36,356 bases of DNA, taken from the NCBI RefSeq assembly GCF_004117935.1, contig NZ_SDOY01000067.1, forward strand, positions 1 through 36,356, given 5' to 3'. This document shows positions 22,268 to 30,087 of the stretch, piece by piece. Within the stretch, counting starts at the first letter, position 1. Each line of letters starts with the position of its first letter. The stretch is from Streptomyces roseicoloratus. GTDB lineage: Bacteria; Actinomycetota; Actinomycetes; Streptomycetales; Streptomycetaceae. Below the pieces are notes generated by a model. The model ran no database searches and was not told the DNA's origin. It saw nothing but the letters and a program-made list of their open reading frames with translations. Both the position numbers and the translations under genes were made by a program.

Positions 22268-23526
22268 GGCACCGCCGCCGTGGTGCGGGACCAGGCGTGG
22301 TGGAAGGCGAAGCGGGCGGCCTCGACCTCGTGGCGCTGGTCGGCGTGCAGGACGCCCAGGGTGTACGCGGTGGCCTGGGCGATGCGTGGGGTGCGGGCGG
22401 CTGCGGCCGCCGCCGCGGCGGCGGCGGCCGCGTCGCGGTGCCGGTCCAGGGCGCGGGCCGCCTCGTAGAGGGCGGGGTCCGGTGCGGCGGCGCCGTGGAG
22501 GACCTCGGTGGCGTAGCGGTGGAGGCGGAGCAGGCCGCGGGTGTGGTGCCAGGGCGCGTCCTGGGCCTCGCCCGCCATGAGCGCGAGGGCCTCGGCGTTG
22601 TACGGGTGGGCCGCGCGGGACAGCGGCAGGGCGGCGACCGCGTCGAGCAGCCGGTGCTCGACGGCGCGCGCGTGCGGCTCCAGGGCGTCGGCGGCGGGCG
22701 CGGCGCCGGCCGGGCCGAGCGGCACGTCGGAGGCGAGCACGGCGACGGCGTCGGCGACGGCGTGGAAGCGGGCGGAGCCGAGGGCCTGGAGGGCGGCCGA
22801 GTGGGCGCGGGCCCGGGCGAGGGTGAGCTGCCGTTCGAGCAGGGCGCCGGCCCGGGCGGCACCGACGGCCAGGACCCGGCCGTCGTCCGTACGACCGCCC
22901 GTCCAGCCGTCCGTACGGCTCCCTGTGAGGCTGCGTTCGGTGCCCCGTGCGGCGGGCACGGCGCTCCTGGATACGGGACCGCCGGGTGCGGGGCCGTCGG
23001 GTGCGGGGCCGTCGGGTACGGGGCCGTCGGGTACGGGGCTGCCGGGCAGGGGACCGCCGGGCGGGGTGCCGACCGGCTGGGTTCCGTGGGCGGCGGTTCC
23101 GTGGGCGGCGGTTCCGTGGGTGGCGGTTCCGTCGCTCGTCAGCCGGGACAGGGCGTCCGCGAGGCGGACGAGCCGGGAGGTGCAGGCGTGCTCCAGGGCC
23201 AGCGTGCCCGAGAACCAGGCCAGTTCGGCGCGCAGCCGGTCGGCCCAGGCGGCGTCCAGGAGGGGGCGGAAGGTGTGGAGGGTGCCGCTGATGCGGCGGG
23301 CCGCCGCCCGCAGGGCGCGGGCGGCCTCCTCGGCGCCGCGGGTGTCGGCGCCGCTCCCGGCGTGCAGCCGCAGGCCGCGGAGGAAGTCCGCGGCCCGGGC
23401 GTGCAGATAGGGGACGAGGACCTCGCCGGCGGTGACCTTGTCGGAAGTGGTCCCGCCGGCGGCGACGTCGCGGGCCGCGCTCTCGCCGGCCGTCCTGGTG
23501 GTGTCCTCGTGGTCAGGGTTGGGCAC
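22264..23526 (-). CDS. CHAD domain protein (polyphosphate-associated)
   Basis: This 420-aa helical protein has the CHAD pattern: [21 protein letters not shown] near the start, [21 protein letters not shown] (about 70-90), and later [25 protein letters not shown] and [11 protein letters not shown]. Conserved basic and histidine residues bind polyphosphate. Two domain parts are separated by a low-complexity insertion of HGTAA and PDGP(A/V) repeats plus Thr/Gly/Arg sequence (about 130-215). CHAD proteins are commonly encoded next to ppk and localise to polyphosphate granules. The GTG start at 23526 overlaps the ppk stop by 14 nt, and the stop overlaps the NUDIX start by 4 nt, so the three are translationally coupled. 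Confidence 0.92.
   Translation of the reverse strand: MPNPDHEDTTRTAGESAARDVAAGGTTSDKVTAGEVLVPYLHARAADFLRGLRLHAGSGADTRGAEEAARALRAAARRISGTLHTFRPLLDAAWADRLRAELAWFSGTLALEHACTSRLVRLADALSRLTSDGTATHGTAAHGTAAHGTQPVGTPPGGPLPGSPVPDGPVPDGPAPDGPAPGGPVSRSAVPAARGTERSLTGSRTDGWTGGRTDDGRVLAVGAARAGALLERQLTLARARAHSAALQALGSARFHAVADAVAVLASDVPLGPAGAAPAADALEPHARAVEHRLLDAVAALPLSRAAHPYNAEALALMAGEAQDAPWHHTRGLLRLHRYATEVLHGAAAPDPALYEAARALDRHRDAAAAAAAAAAAARTPRIAQATAYTLGVLHADQRHEVEAARFAFHHAWSRTTAAVP
22984..23132 (-). repeat. 15-nt tandem repeats inside the CHAD gene
   Basis: Two adjacent families of 15-nt units are visible. GGGTGCGGGGCCGTC-like units (about 22984-23045) encode [25 protein letters not shown] units (23081-23125 and a partial) encode HGTAA three times. 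Both keep the reading frame and sit in the insertion between the two halves of the CHAD domain. Confidence 0.88.
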
Positions 23527-25891
23527 GTCGGCGCCTCCGCGCGTCGATGAGCATCTCCTGGACGTGCCGCAGCGGCTGGCCCTCGGGGTCCGTCGCGTGC
23601 CGCGTCCAGTTGCCGTCCGGTCCGAGGTGCCAGGAGGAGGTGGTGTCGGACATCCCGGTCTCCAACAGCCGGGTGAGGGCGGCCCGGTGGGCGGGGTCGG
23701 AGACCCGGACCAGGGCCTCGATGCGGCGGTCCAGGTTGCGGTGCATCATGTCGGCGCTGCCGAGCCAGACCTCGGGCTCGCCGCCGTTGCCGAAGGCGAA
23801 GACGCGGGAGTGCTCCAGGAAGCGGCCCAGGACCGAGCGGACCCGGATGTTCTCGGACAGGCCCGCGACGCCGGGCCGTACGGCGCAGATGCCGCGCACC
23901 CAGATGTCGACCGGCACCCCGGCCTGGGAGGCCCGGTAGCAGGCGTCGATGACGGCCTCGTCGACCATCGAGTTGACCTTGATCTTCACGTACGCGGGCC
24001 GGCCGGCGCGGTGGTGGGCGATCTCCTTGTCGATGCGGGAGACCAGGCCGTCGCGCAGCGACTTGGGCGCGGTGAGCAGCCTCCGGTAGGTCTCGCGGCG
24101 GGAGTAGCCGGAGAGCCGGTTGAACAGGTCGGACAGGTCGGCGCCGACCTGCGGGTCGGCGGTGAGCAGGCCGAGGTCCTCGTAGAGGCGGGCGGTCTTG
24201 GGGTGGTAGTTGCCGGTGCCGACGTGGCTGTAGCGGCGCAGCACCTCGCCCTCCTGGCGTACCACCAGGGACAGCTTGCAGTGGGTCTTGAGGCCGACGA
24301 GGCCGTACACGACGTGGCAGCCGGCCTCCTCCAGCTTGCGGGCCCACTTGATGTTGGCCTGCTCGTCGAAGCGGGCCTTGATCTCGACGAGGACGAGGAC
24401 CTGCTTGCCGGACTCGGCGGCGTCGATCAGGGCGTCGACTATCGGCGAGTCGCCGGACGTGCGGTACAGCGTCTGCTTGATCGCGAGGACGGCGGGGTCG
24501 GCCGCCGCCTGCTCCAGGAAGGCCTGCACGGAGGTGGAGAAGGAGTCGTACGGGTGGTGGAGCAGCACGTCGCGTTCGCGCACGGCGGCGAAGATGTCGG
24601 GTGCGGAGGCGGACTCGACCTCGGCGAGGTCGCGGTGGGTGCCGGCGACGAAGGTGGGGAACTTCAGCTCCGGCCGGTCCAGGGACGCGATGCCGAAGAG
24701 ACCGGTGAGGTCGAGCGGGCCGGGCAACGGGTAGACCTCGGCGTCGGAGATCTTCAGCTCGCGGACCAGCAGGTCGAGCACGTACGGGTCGATGGACTCC
24801 TCGACCTCCAGGCGCACCGGCGGGCCGAAGCGGCGCCGCATGAGCTCCTTCTCCAGGGCCTGGAGCAGGTTCTCGGCGTCGTCCTCCTCGACTTCGAGGT
24901 CCTCGTTCCTGGTGACCCGGAACATGTGGTGGGCGAGCACCTCCATGCCGGGGAACAGTTCCTCCAGGTGCGCGGCGATGACGTCCTCGAGCGGGACGTA
25001 GCGCTCGGGGGAGGCCTCCAGGAAGCGGGAGAGCAGCGGCGGCACCTTGACGCGGGCGAAGTGGCGGTGCCCGCTGACCGGGTTCCGTACGACGACCGCG
25101 AGGTTGAGCGAGAGGCCGGAGATGTACGGGAAGGGGTGCGCCGGGTCCACGGCCAGCGGGGTGAGGACGGGGAAGATCTGCTGCCGGAACAGGGTGAAGA
25201 GGCGGGCCTGTTCCTTCTCGGTGAGCTCGGGCCAGCGGATCAGGTGGATGCCCTCGTCGGCGAGGGCCGGGGCGACGTCCTGCTGGTAGCAGGCGGCGTG
25301 CCGGGCCATGAGCTCGCGCGAGCGGGTCCAGATGAGGTCGAGGACCTCGCGGGGCTGCAGGCCGGAGGCGGAGCGGGTGGCGACGCCGGTGGCGATGCGG
25401 CGCTTGAGTCCGGCGACCCGGACCATGAAGAACTCGTCGAGGTTCGAGGCGAAGATCGCGAGGAAGTTCGCCCTTTCGAGGAGGGGCGTGGTCGGGTCCT
25501 CGGCGAGTTCGAGGACGCGCTCGTTGAAGGCGAGCCAGCTGCGCTCCCGGTCGAGGAAGCGGCCCTGGGGGAGTTCGGTCGCGGAGTCCCCGTCCTCCTC
25601 GTACACGTCGAGGTCGGCGTCGAGGTCGGGTGCGAGGTCGCTCACCGTGGCGCCGTTGACGGCGTGCGGGCGGTGCGCGGCTATGGAGCCGAGGGAGGGC
25701 TGGGCAGGCGCTTCGGCCGTCGTGTCGGCGGCCTTGGGCGTCTTGGCCGTGGTGGAGGTGGACGTGCGGGTGGACGTCTTGGACGCCTTCGCGGCCGTCT
25801 TCGCGTTCGCCTTCGTGCGCGCCTTGGCGGACGCGTGCGGGGACGCCTTCGTGGACGACTGGACCGGGACCTCGGCGGGCTGCTGGCTCAT
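23513..25891 (-). CDS. ppk: Polyphosphate kinase PPK1
   Basis: This 792-aa enzyme polymerises the terminal phosphate of ATP into polyphosphate, reversibly. The PPK1 core starts at [20 protein letters not shown] (about 111) and continues with [60 protein letters not shown] (the His of SHVGTG is the expected autophosphorylation site) and [23 protein letters not shown]. About 110 N-terminal residues are Lys/Ala/Thr-rich then acidic, an extension of the actinobacterial type. The ATG at 25891 is chosen because upstream in-frame sequence is low complexity. It heads the ppk-CHAD-NUDIX string directly upstream of pstS. In S. lividans ppk is PhoP-controlled. Confidence 0.97.
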   Translation of the reverse strand: MSQQPAEVPVQSSTKASPHASAKARTKANAKTAAKASKTSTRTSTSTTAKTPKAADTTAEAPAQPSLGSIAAHRPHAVNGATVSDLAPDLDADLDVYEEDGDSATELPQGRFLDRERSWLAFNERVLELAEDPTTPLLERANFLAIFASNLDEFFMVRVAGLKRRIATGVATRSASGLQPREVLDLIWTRSRELMARHAACYQQDVAPALADEGIHLIRWPELTEKEQARLFTLFRQQIFPVLTPLAVDPAHPFPYISGLSLNLAVVVRNPVSGHRHFARVKVPPLLSRFLEASPERYVPLEDVIAAHLEELFPGMEVLAHHMFRVTRNEDLEVEEDDAENLLQALEKELMRRRFGPPVRLEVEESIDPYVLDLLVRELKISDAEVYPLPGPLDLTGLFGIASLDRPELKFPTFVAGTHRDLAEVESASAPDIFAAVRERDVLLHHPYDSFSTSVQAFLEQAAADPAVLAIKQTLYRTSGDSPIVDALIDAAESGKQVLVLVEIKARFDEQANIKWARKLEEAGCHVVYGLVGLKTHCKLSLVVRQEGEVLRRYSHVGTGNYHPKTARLYEDLGLLTADPQVGADLSDLFNRLSGYSRRETYRRLLTAPKSLRDGLVSRIDKEIAHHRAGRPAYVKIKVNSMVDEAVIDACYRASQAGVPVDIWVRGICAVRPGVAGLSENIRVRSVLGRFLEHSRVFAFGNGGEPEVWLGSADMMHRNLDRRIEALVRVSDPAHRAALTRLLETGMSDTTSSWHLGPDGNWTRHATDPEGQPLRHVQEMLIDARRRRRAQP

Positions 25892-26023
25892 GGTCCCATT
25901 CTTCCGCGCGGAGGGCTGCTCGGGCGCGTCGGAGCGGGCCGTGAGGGAGGGGAGTCTTCCGGGCGGAAGTCCGCCCCTCGGGCGGGCGGGCACGGAGCGC
26001 TTCATCGAGCGAGCGTCGCAAGC

Positions 26024-26056
26024 GTGTCTGAATGCCGGGTAACGGGGACGTGACGT
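26024..26056 (-). promoter_or_regulatory. Possible degenerate PHO-box-like site upstream of ppk
   Basis: On the minus strand CGTCACGTCCC, CGTTACCCGG and CATTCAGACAC follow one another at about 11-nt steps, loosely resembling PHO units but lacking a clear GTTCAC. The site is about 135 nt before the ppk start. It is listed because ppk is phosphate-regulated in relatives; the sequence alone is weak. Confidence 0.25.
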
Positions 26057-26335
26057 GCGGGAATCGGCGGCGGGACCGGGCACGGCCCGGACCGGCGGGA
26101 CCGGATCCGGCCCGGACCAGGGGGACCGGATCCGGCCCCCCGTGGCCCGGACCCGGCCCGCGCGGTCGGGCCCGTGGCGTGCCCGCCGCGACGGGATCAG
26201 GCACCCCCGTGGCCCCCCGTGGCCCTCGCCGGCCCGCACGGTTGGGCCCGTGGCCTGCCCGCCGCGGCCGGATCCGGCCCCCCGTAGCCGGACCCGGCCT
26301 TCGCGGTCAGGCCCTCGTGACCGGCCCGGCCTTCG
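26056..26335. repeat. GC-rich imperfect repeat tract between ppk and the ABC permease
   Basis: This part of the 458-nt gap consists of degenerate units such as GGGACCGGATCCGGCCC, GCCCGGACC and CGGGCCCGTGGC(G/C)TGCCCGCCGCG. The palindrome CCGGATCCGG occurs three times (26101, 26126 and 26268), and CCCCCCGTGGCCC-type words recur. No coding frame has normal composition, and no clear terminator for the permease gene can be singled out among the many possible GC stems. The part near ppk (25892-26023) holds nothing else I can support. Confidence 0.75.
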
Positions 26336-26349
26336 CGACGTCCTGGCTC

Positions 26350-27348
26350 CTACGGCAGCCGGGCGCGCAGGACGCGGAAGGCGGCGAAGAGGGCGAGGCC
26401 GGCGAGGGCGAGGAGGATGCCGCTCTCGATCAGCTGGGTCGGCCAGTAGTGGGAGTACGGGTGGTAGTCCAGGTACTGGCCGGTGACGCCGTGCTCGGTC
26501 AGGCAGGAGTCGTACGCCTTGTTCCACGCGTTGTTCCACGCCGCGTCGGACATGGTCCCGCTGTCCTCGGGGACGGCGTCCGCCGCCTGGCCGGAGCAGG
26601 CCCACTCGGCCATGCGGCCGCCGGAGCGGGTCGTGAGGCCCATGTCCGTCTGGAGGATGTCGGCGGGCGGCACGAGCGCGGAGCCGGTCGGCCCGGTGAC
26701 CGTGAGGACCGGCAGGAACGACCAGCGCACGGCGCCCAGGACCAGCAGCACCACGCCCATGACGAGCCCGGTGGCCGCCATGGCGAGCAGGGTGCGCCGC
26801 ACGAGGAGACCGATCAGGGTGCCGATGCCGACGGAGGCGATGACGTAGGCGAGGAGGACGACGCCGCCGGACTCGTACGGCCCGCGGTCGCCCCAGGCGA
26901 GGTTGTACGTGCCCGACACCCGGCTCCATCCGATGTGGAAGACGCCCATGAGGGCGAGGGTGAGCACGGTGGAGACGGCACCGGCGGTGAGGACCTTGGC
27001 GCGCAGCCAGGCCGCCGGAGTGAGGGACTGGGTGAGGCTCAGCCGGTAGGTGCCGGTCTCGAACTCGCGGGCGACGAGCGGTCCCGCGACGAACGCGCCG
27101 GTGACCAGCACCAGCAGGAGCAGGTACATCGCGCCGGACTCCATGGTCAGGCGCAGCAGGTCGTAGGCGAGGCCGTCGTCGAGGAGGTCGCCGTGGACCG
27201 CCCGGCGGCCGGGCGTCCGGGCCTCCCAGACGCGCAGCGCGACGGTGCCGGCGAGGGCGAGGAGCACGAGGGCCGCGGCCGTCCACAGCGTCCGGCGGAA
27301 CTGGCGGACCGTCACCCAGGAGAGGCCCTTCGGGGCGAGGGTGCTCAT
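26350..27348 (-). CDS. ABC transporter permease (ABC-2 type, YtrC-like)
   Basis: This 332-aa membrane protein has six hydrophobic segments in the ABC-2 pattern: an early helix ([19 protein letters not shown]), then [29 protein letters not shown] coupling-type sequence, four more helices, and a final helix near 305-325. A large external loop (about 235-295) before the last helix carries two cysteines. The ATG at 27348 overlaps the ATPase stop as ATGA. With the ATPase and GntR regulator it forms a YtrA-type operon; relatives respond to cell-wall-active compounds. The exported substrate is unknown. Confidence 0.88.
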   Translation of the reverse strand: MSTLAPKGLSWVTVRQFRRTLWTAAALVLLALAGTVALRVWEARTPGRRAVHGDLLDDGLAYDLLRLTMESGAMYLLLLVLVTGAFVAGPLVAREFETGTYRLSLTQSLTPAAWLRAKVLTAGAVSTVLTLALMGVFHIGWSRVSGTYNLAWGDRGPYESGGVVLLAYVIASVGIGTLIGLLVRRTLLAMAATGLVMGVVLLVLGAVRWSFLPVLTVTGPTGSALVPPADILQTDMGLTTRSGGRMAEWACSGQAADAVPEDSGTMSDAAWNNAWNKAYDSCLTEHGVTGQYLDYHPYSHYWPTQLIESGILLALAGLALFAAFRVLRARLP

Positions 27349-28190
27349 GACCGGGCTCCTTCGGGGGTGCGCAGGTGGGCGAGGAGGAGGTCCTCGAGGG
27401 TGGGGTCGGTGATCTCCCACGGGCCCTCGACGGGGCCCTCGCGGCGGATCAGCGCGGTGAGCTGACGGCCCGTCGTGCGGGAGTCGACGACGGTGTGGGC
27501 GGTGAGGCCGGCGCCGCCGGCGGGCCCGGTGAGCAGGGCGTGCCCGGAGAGGAGGTCGTCGACGGAGCCGTCCAGGCGGATCCGCCCGTTCTGGAGCAGC
27601 AGCAGATGGTCGCAGGCGCCCTCCAGCTCGGTGAGGATGTGCGAGGACATCACGACGGTGGTGCCGTGTTCGGCGGCGTCGGCCATCAGCAGGCCCATCA
27701 GCTGGTGCCGGGCGAGCGGGTCGAGGTCGGCCATCGGCTCGTCGAGCAGCAGCAGTTCGGGGCGCTTGCCCAGGGCGAGGGCCAGGACGAGGCGGGTGCG
27801 CTGTCCGCCGGAGAGCTCGCGGACGAGGGAGCCGGGGTCGAGCTCGTCGGCGATCACCCGCTCGGCGGTGGCCTCGTCCCAGCGGCCGGGGTTGAGCTCG
27901 CGCCCCATGCGCAGGGTGTCGGCGACGGTCAGCCGCGGGTACAGCGGCTTGTCCTGTGCCACGTAGGCGAGGCGCTCCCGCTCCGGTGCCTCGATGGTGC
28001 CCGCGGTGGGGCGGAGCAGGCCGGCCGCGAGGGCGAGCAGGGTGGACTTGCCGGCGCCGTTGGGGCCGACGAGGGCGCAGACGCGGCCGGCGGGCAGGGC
28101 GAAGGTGCAGTCGCGCAGCGCCCAGGGCCGGGACCGGCCTCCGTAGCGTGTGCCGAGGCCTTCCGCCCTCAGCGCGGTGTCCGGTGTCAT
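27345..28190 (-). CDS. ABC transporter ATP-binding protein
   Basis: This 281-aa ATPase has Walker [10 protein letters not shown] (about 42-50), Q-loop YVAQDKP, signature LSGGQRTRL, Walker [14 protein letters not shown] and H-loop SSHIL. A C-terminal extension (about 225-281) resembles those of export-type ABC ATPases. It powers the permease encoded downstream. The ATG at 28190 overlaps the stop of the GntR gene by 4 nt (ATGA), so all three genes are coupled. Confidence 0.95.
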   Translation of the reverse strand: MTPDTALRAEGLGTRYGGRSRPWALRDCTFALPAGRVCALVGPNGAGKSTLLALAAGLLRPTAGTIEAPERERLAYVAQDKPLYPRLTVADTLRMGRELNPGRWDEATAERVIADELDPGSLVRELSGGQRTRLVLALALGKRPELLLLDEPMADLDPLARHQLMGLLMADAAEHGTTVVMSSHILTELEGACDHLLLLQNGRIRLDGSVDDLLSGHALLTGPAGGAGLTAHTVVDSRTTGRQLTALIRREGPVEGPWEITDPTLEDLLLAHLRTPEGARS

Positions 28191-28600
28191 GCGTCCCCCT
28201 TGTGGTGCTCGGTGTCGTGGTGCTCGTTCTCGAAGAACTCGTTCAGTACGGAGGTGAAGAGCGCCGCCACGTCGTCCCGTTCCAGGCCCTCCGTGCGGGC
28301 CCGGCGGGCCCAGTCGGCGAGTTCGCCGCGCAGTGGCGAGTCGGCGGGTCCGGTGCCGAGCGTGGCGCGGACGAAGGTGCCGAGGCCCCTGCGGGCCTCG
28401 ACGAGGCCTTCGCGCTCCAGCTCCCGGTAGGCCTTGAGGACCGTGTTCGGGTTGATGGCGGTGGCCTCCACGACCTCGCGGGCCGTGGGAAGCCGGTCAC
28501 CCGGCTCCAGAAGGCCCATCCGCAGAGCCTGTTTGGTCTGCTGGACGATCTGGAGGTAGGTGGCGACCCCGCTGCGCCGGTCGATGCGGTAGGCAAGCAC
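28187..28600 (-). CDS. GntR-family transcriptional regulator (YtrA subfamily)
   Basis: This 137-aa regulator has an N-terminal winged helix (about 5-75: RRSGVATYLQIVQQTKQALR, GDRLPTAREVVEATAINPNTVLKAYRELEREGLVEARRGLGTFV) and only a short helical C-terminal part, the YtrA-type layout. It ends in a His-rich tail ([14 protein letters not shown]). I prefer the GTG at 28600, which yields the family-typical start LAYRIDRRSG and has AAAGGGTGG upstream; a GTG at 28621 lies inside the operator palindrome. It heads the ABC operon and should repress its own promoter through the 38-bp palindrome at 28608. Confidence 0.93.
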   Translation of the reverse strand: MLAYRIDRRSGVATYLQIVQQTKQALRMGLLEPGDRLPTAREVVEATAINPNTVLKAYRELEREGLVEARRGLGTFVRATLGTGPADSPLRGELADWARRARTEGLERDDVAALFTSVLNEFFENEHHDTEHHKGDA

Positions 28601-28607
28601 GTACGTA

Positions 28608-28645
28608 CACCACCCTTTCACTAATCAAGTAGTGAAAGGGTGGTG
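28608..28645. promoter_or_regulatory. 38-bp operator palindrome of the GntR-ABC operon
   Basis: Perfect 16-bp arms, CACCACCCTTTCACTA and TAGTGAAAGGGTGGTG, flank a 6-bp centre ATCAAG. On the minus strand a candidate promoter overlaps it: TTGCAC (28648-28643) and TTAGTG (28624-28619) are 18 nt apart. A dimer of the YtrA-type regulator bound here would block RNA polymerase. Confidence 0.85.
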
Positions 28646-28674
28646 CAAAGAAGGGGGCGGTGTCAACCGCCCCC
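28646..28674 (-). terminator. Intrinsic terminator after mshD
   Basis: On the minus strand GGGGGCGGT-TGAC-ACCGCCCCC forms a 9-bp stem with a 4-nt loop and is followed by TTCTTTG. This is one of the few T-tailed terminators in the window. It separates mshD from the promoter of the GntR operon. Confidence 0.85.
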
Positions 28675-28676
28675 TC

Positions 28677-28862
28677 CTCGGGTGGTGTTGTGAGCGCCTC
28701 TCGGGTGGTGTTGTGAGCGCCGCGGAGCTCAGGCCTCCGTGCGGTCCGTACGCGGCTCAGGCCTCCGTGCGCTCCCTGCGCGGCTCAGGCCTCCGTGCGG
28801 TCCCTCGGAGCTCGGAACTCCGCGGTCCGTACGCGGCTCAGGACTCCGTGCGGTACATCAGG
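28677..28862. repeat. Tandem repeats spanning the 3' end of mshD
   Basis: Two 22-nt copies of CTCGGGTGGTGTTGTGAGCGCC (28677-28698 and 28700-28721) are followed by four to five imperfect units of about 25-30 nt, type GCGGCTCAGGCCTCCGTGCGGTCCGTAC. The last unit (from about 28831) contains the stop codon and final codons of mshD. The array lies between that stop and the terminator at 28646-28674. Confidence 0.85.
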
Positions 28863-29764
28863 TCCACCTCGTGGGTCCGGAAGCCGAGCCCCTCGTACAC
28901 CCGCACCGCCGCCGTGTTGTCCGCGTCCACGTACAGCATCGCCGTCGGCAGGGCCTGCCCCGCCAGGTGCCGCAGACCCACCGCCGTCAGCGCCTTGCCG
29001 AGGCCGCCGCCCTGGGCGTCCGGGCTCACGCCCACCACGTACACCTCGCCGAGCTGCTCCTCGGCGTGCACCTTCGTCCAGTGGAAGCCGACCAGCTTCC
29101 CGTCCTGCTCCGCCAGGAAGAAGCCCTTCGGGTCGAACCACGGCTCCGCCATCCGGTCGTCCAGGTCCCGCTGGGTCAGCGAGCCCTGCTCCGGGTGGTG
29201 GGCGAACGCGGCCGCGTTCACCGCGAGCCAGGCCTCGTCGTCCTGGCCGGGCATGAAGGTGCGCACGGTGACGCCCTCGGGGAACACCGGCTCCGGGATG
29301 TCGAGCGGCACCAAGGGCCGGCGCAGCTGCCGCAGTTCCCGGAACAGGGTGAGCCCGAGGACCTGGGCCAGGTGCCGGGCCGCCGACTTGCCGCCGTGCG
29401 CCCAGACCCGCAGCCGCTTGCCGGACGCGTCGAGCAGGGCGGTGCCGAGCGCGCGGCCGTGGCCGCGGCCGCGGTGCGAGGGGTGGACGACCAGCTCGGC
29501 GGCCGGGGCCTCGATCGGGTCCGTCTCCTCCAGCTGGGCGTAGCCGTAGAGGTGCGAGCCGACGGTGAGCAGGAAGTGCCGCACGCCCTCCCGCCTGCCG
29601 TGGCGCAGGTAGAGCCGCCCCTGCTCGGACACGGCGTGCACGCCGTCGGCGCGGTCGGCGGCCTCCAGGAGGTCGAGGACGGCCTCGACCTGCTCGGGGC
29701 CCAGCTCTTCGTAACTGTTGATCTGCCGACCGGGTTCGAGGGCCGGCGCCGCGTCAGAATTCAT
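28838..29764 (-). CDS. mshD: Mycothiol synthase MshD
   Basis: This 308-aa protein is made of two GNAT domains. The N-terminal one includes ELVVHPSHRGRGHGRALGTALL (about 91-112). The catalytic C-terminal one includes VYVVGVSPDAQGGGLGKALTAVGL (about 239-262) and LYVDADNTAAVRVYEGLGF. It acetylates Cys-GlcN-Ins to complete mycothiol, the main actinobacterial thiol. The ATG at 29764 is preceded by TAGGCT ending 7 nt upstream, so the mRNA probably starts at the ATG and is leaderless; no proper ribosome-binding site is present. A GTG two codons earlier is the alternative. The 3' end overlaps a tandem-repeat array. Monocistronic. Confidence 0.96.
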   Translation of the reverse strand: MNSDAAPALEPGRQINSYEELGPEQVEAVLDLLEAADRADGVHAVSEQGRLYLRHGRREGVRHFLLTVGSHLYGYAQLEETDPIEAPAAELVVHPSHRGRGHGRALGTALLDASGKRLRVWAHGGKSAARHLAQVLGLTLFRELRQLRRPLVPLDIPEPVFPEGVTVRTFMPGQDDEAWLAVNAAAFAHHPEQGSLTQRDLDDRMAEPWFDPKGFFLAEQDGKLVGFHWTKVHAEEQLGEVYVVGVSPDAQGGGLGKALTAVGLRHLAGQALPTAMLYVDADNTAAVRVYEGLGFRTHEVDLMYRTES

Positions 29765-29771
29765 GTCCACG

Positions 29772-29777
29772 AGCCTA
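29772..29777 (-). promoter_or_regulatory. -10 element of mshD giving a leaderless transcript
   Basis: TAGGCT (minus strand) ends 7 nt before the ATG, so transcription should begin at or next to the A of the start codon. A -35 hexamer is not obvious in the GC-rich upstream sequence. Confidence 0.6.
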
Positions 29778-29823
29778 CGGCCGCGTCGCTTCGGCCCGTG
29801 GGAGATCACCCGGAGACTGTCAC

Positions 29824-29975
29824 ATGGACGGCGCACGGAGGGTCGGCGGGCGACGGCGGAACAGGCGGGTGCCGGTGCGGCTCCGGCGGCCACAGAGCGG
29901 CCGGCGGGCGCTCGGCGGGCGGCCGGCGGATGGTCGGCGGGTGTCCGGCGGGTGTCCGGCGGGCCGGATCCCGCC
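29824..29975. repeat. GGCGGGTGTCC-type degenerate repeats between mshD and the nucleotidase gene
   Basis: This part of the 323-nt divergent gap (29765-30087) is built from words such as GGTCGGCGGG, CGGCCGGCGGG and CGGGTGTCCGGCGGGTGTCCGG, with GGCGGGTGTCC perfectly repeated at the end. No credible gene is present. The right side of the gap carries the promoter of the 5'-nucleotidase gene. Confidence 0.65.
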
Positions 29976-30018
29976 GTACGGAGTGACGAAGGCAACCAGC
30001 TCGTAACCCCTGACCCCC

Positions 30019-30047
30019 TGTTGCGCTACGCGCGTTGACTCTAGGCT
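30019..30047 (+). promoter_or_regulatory. Candidate promoter of the 5'-nucleotidase gene
   Basis: TAGGCT (30042-30047) is a typical streptomycete -10. TGTTGC (30019-30024) lies 17 nt upstream as a -35. The leader would be about 35 nt with GGGGAG just before the ATG at 30088. Confidence 0.55.
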
Positions 30048-30087
30048 GCGCGGGCAGCACCGGAGTCGTTCAGGGAACTGGGGAGAA

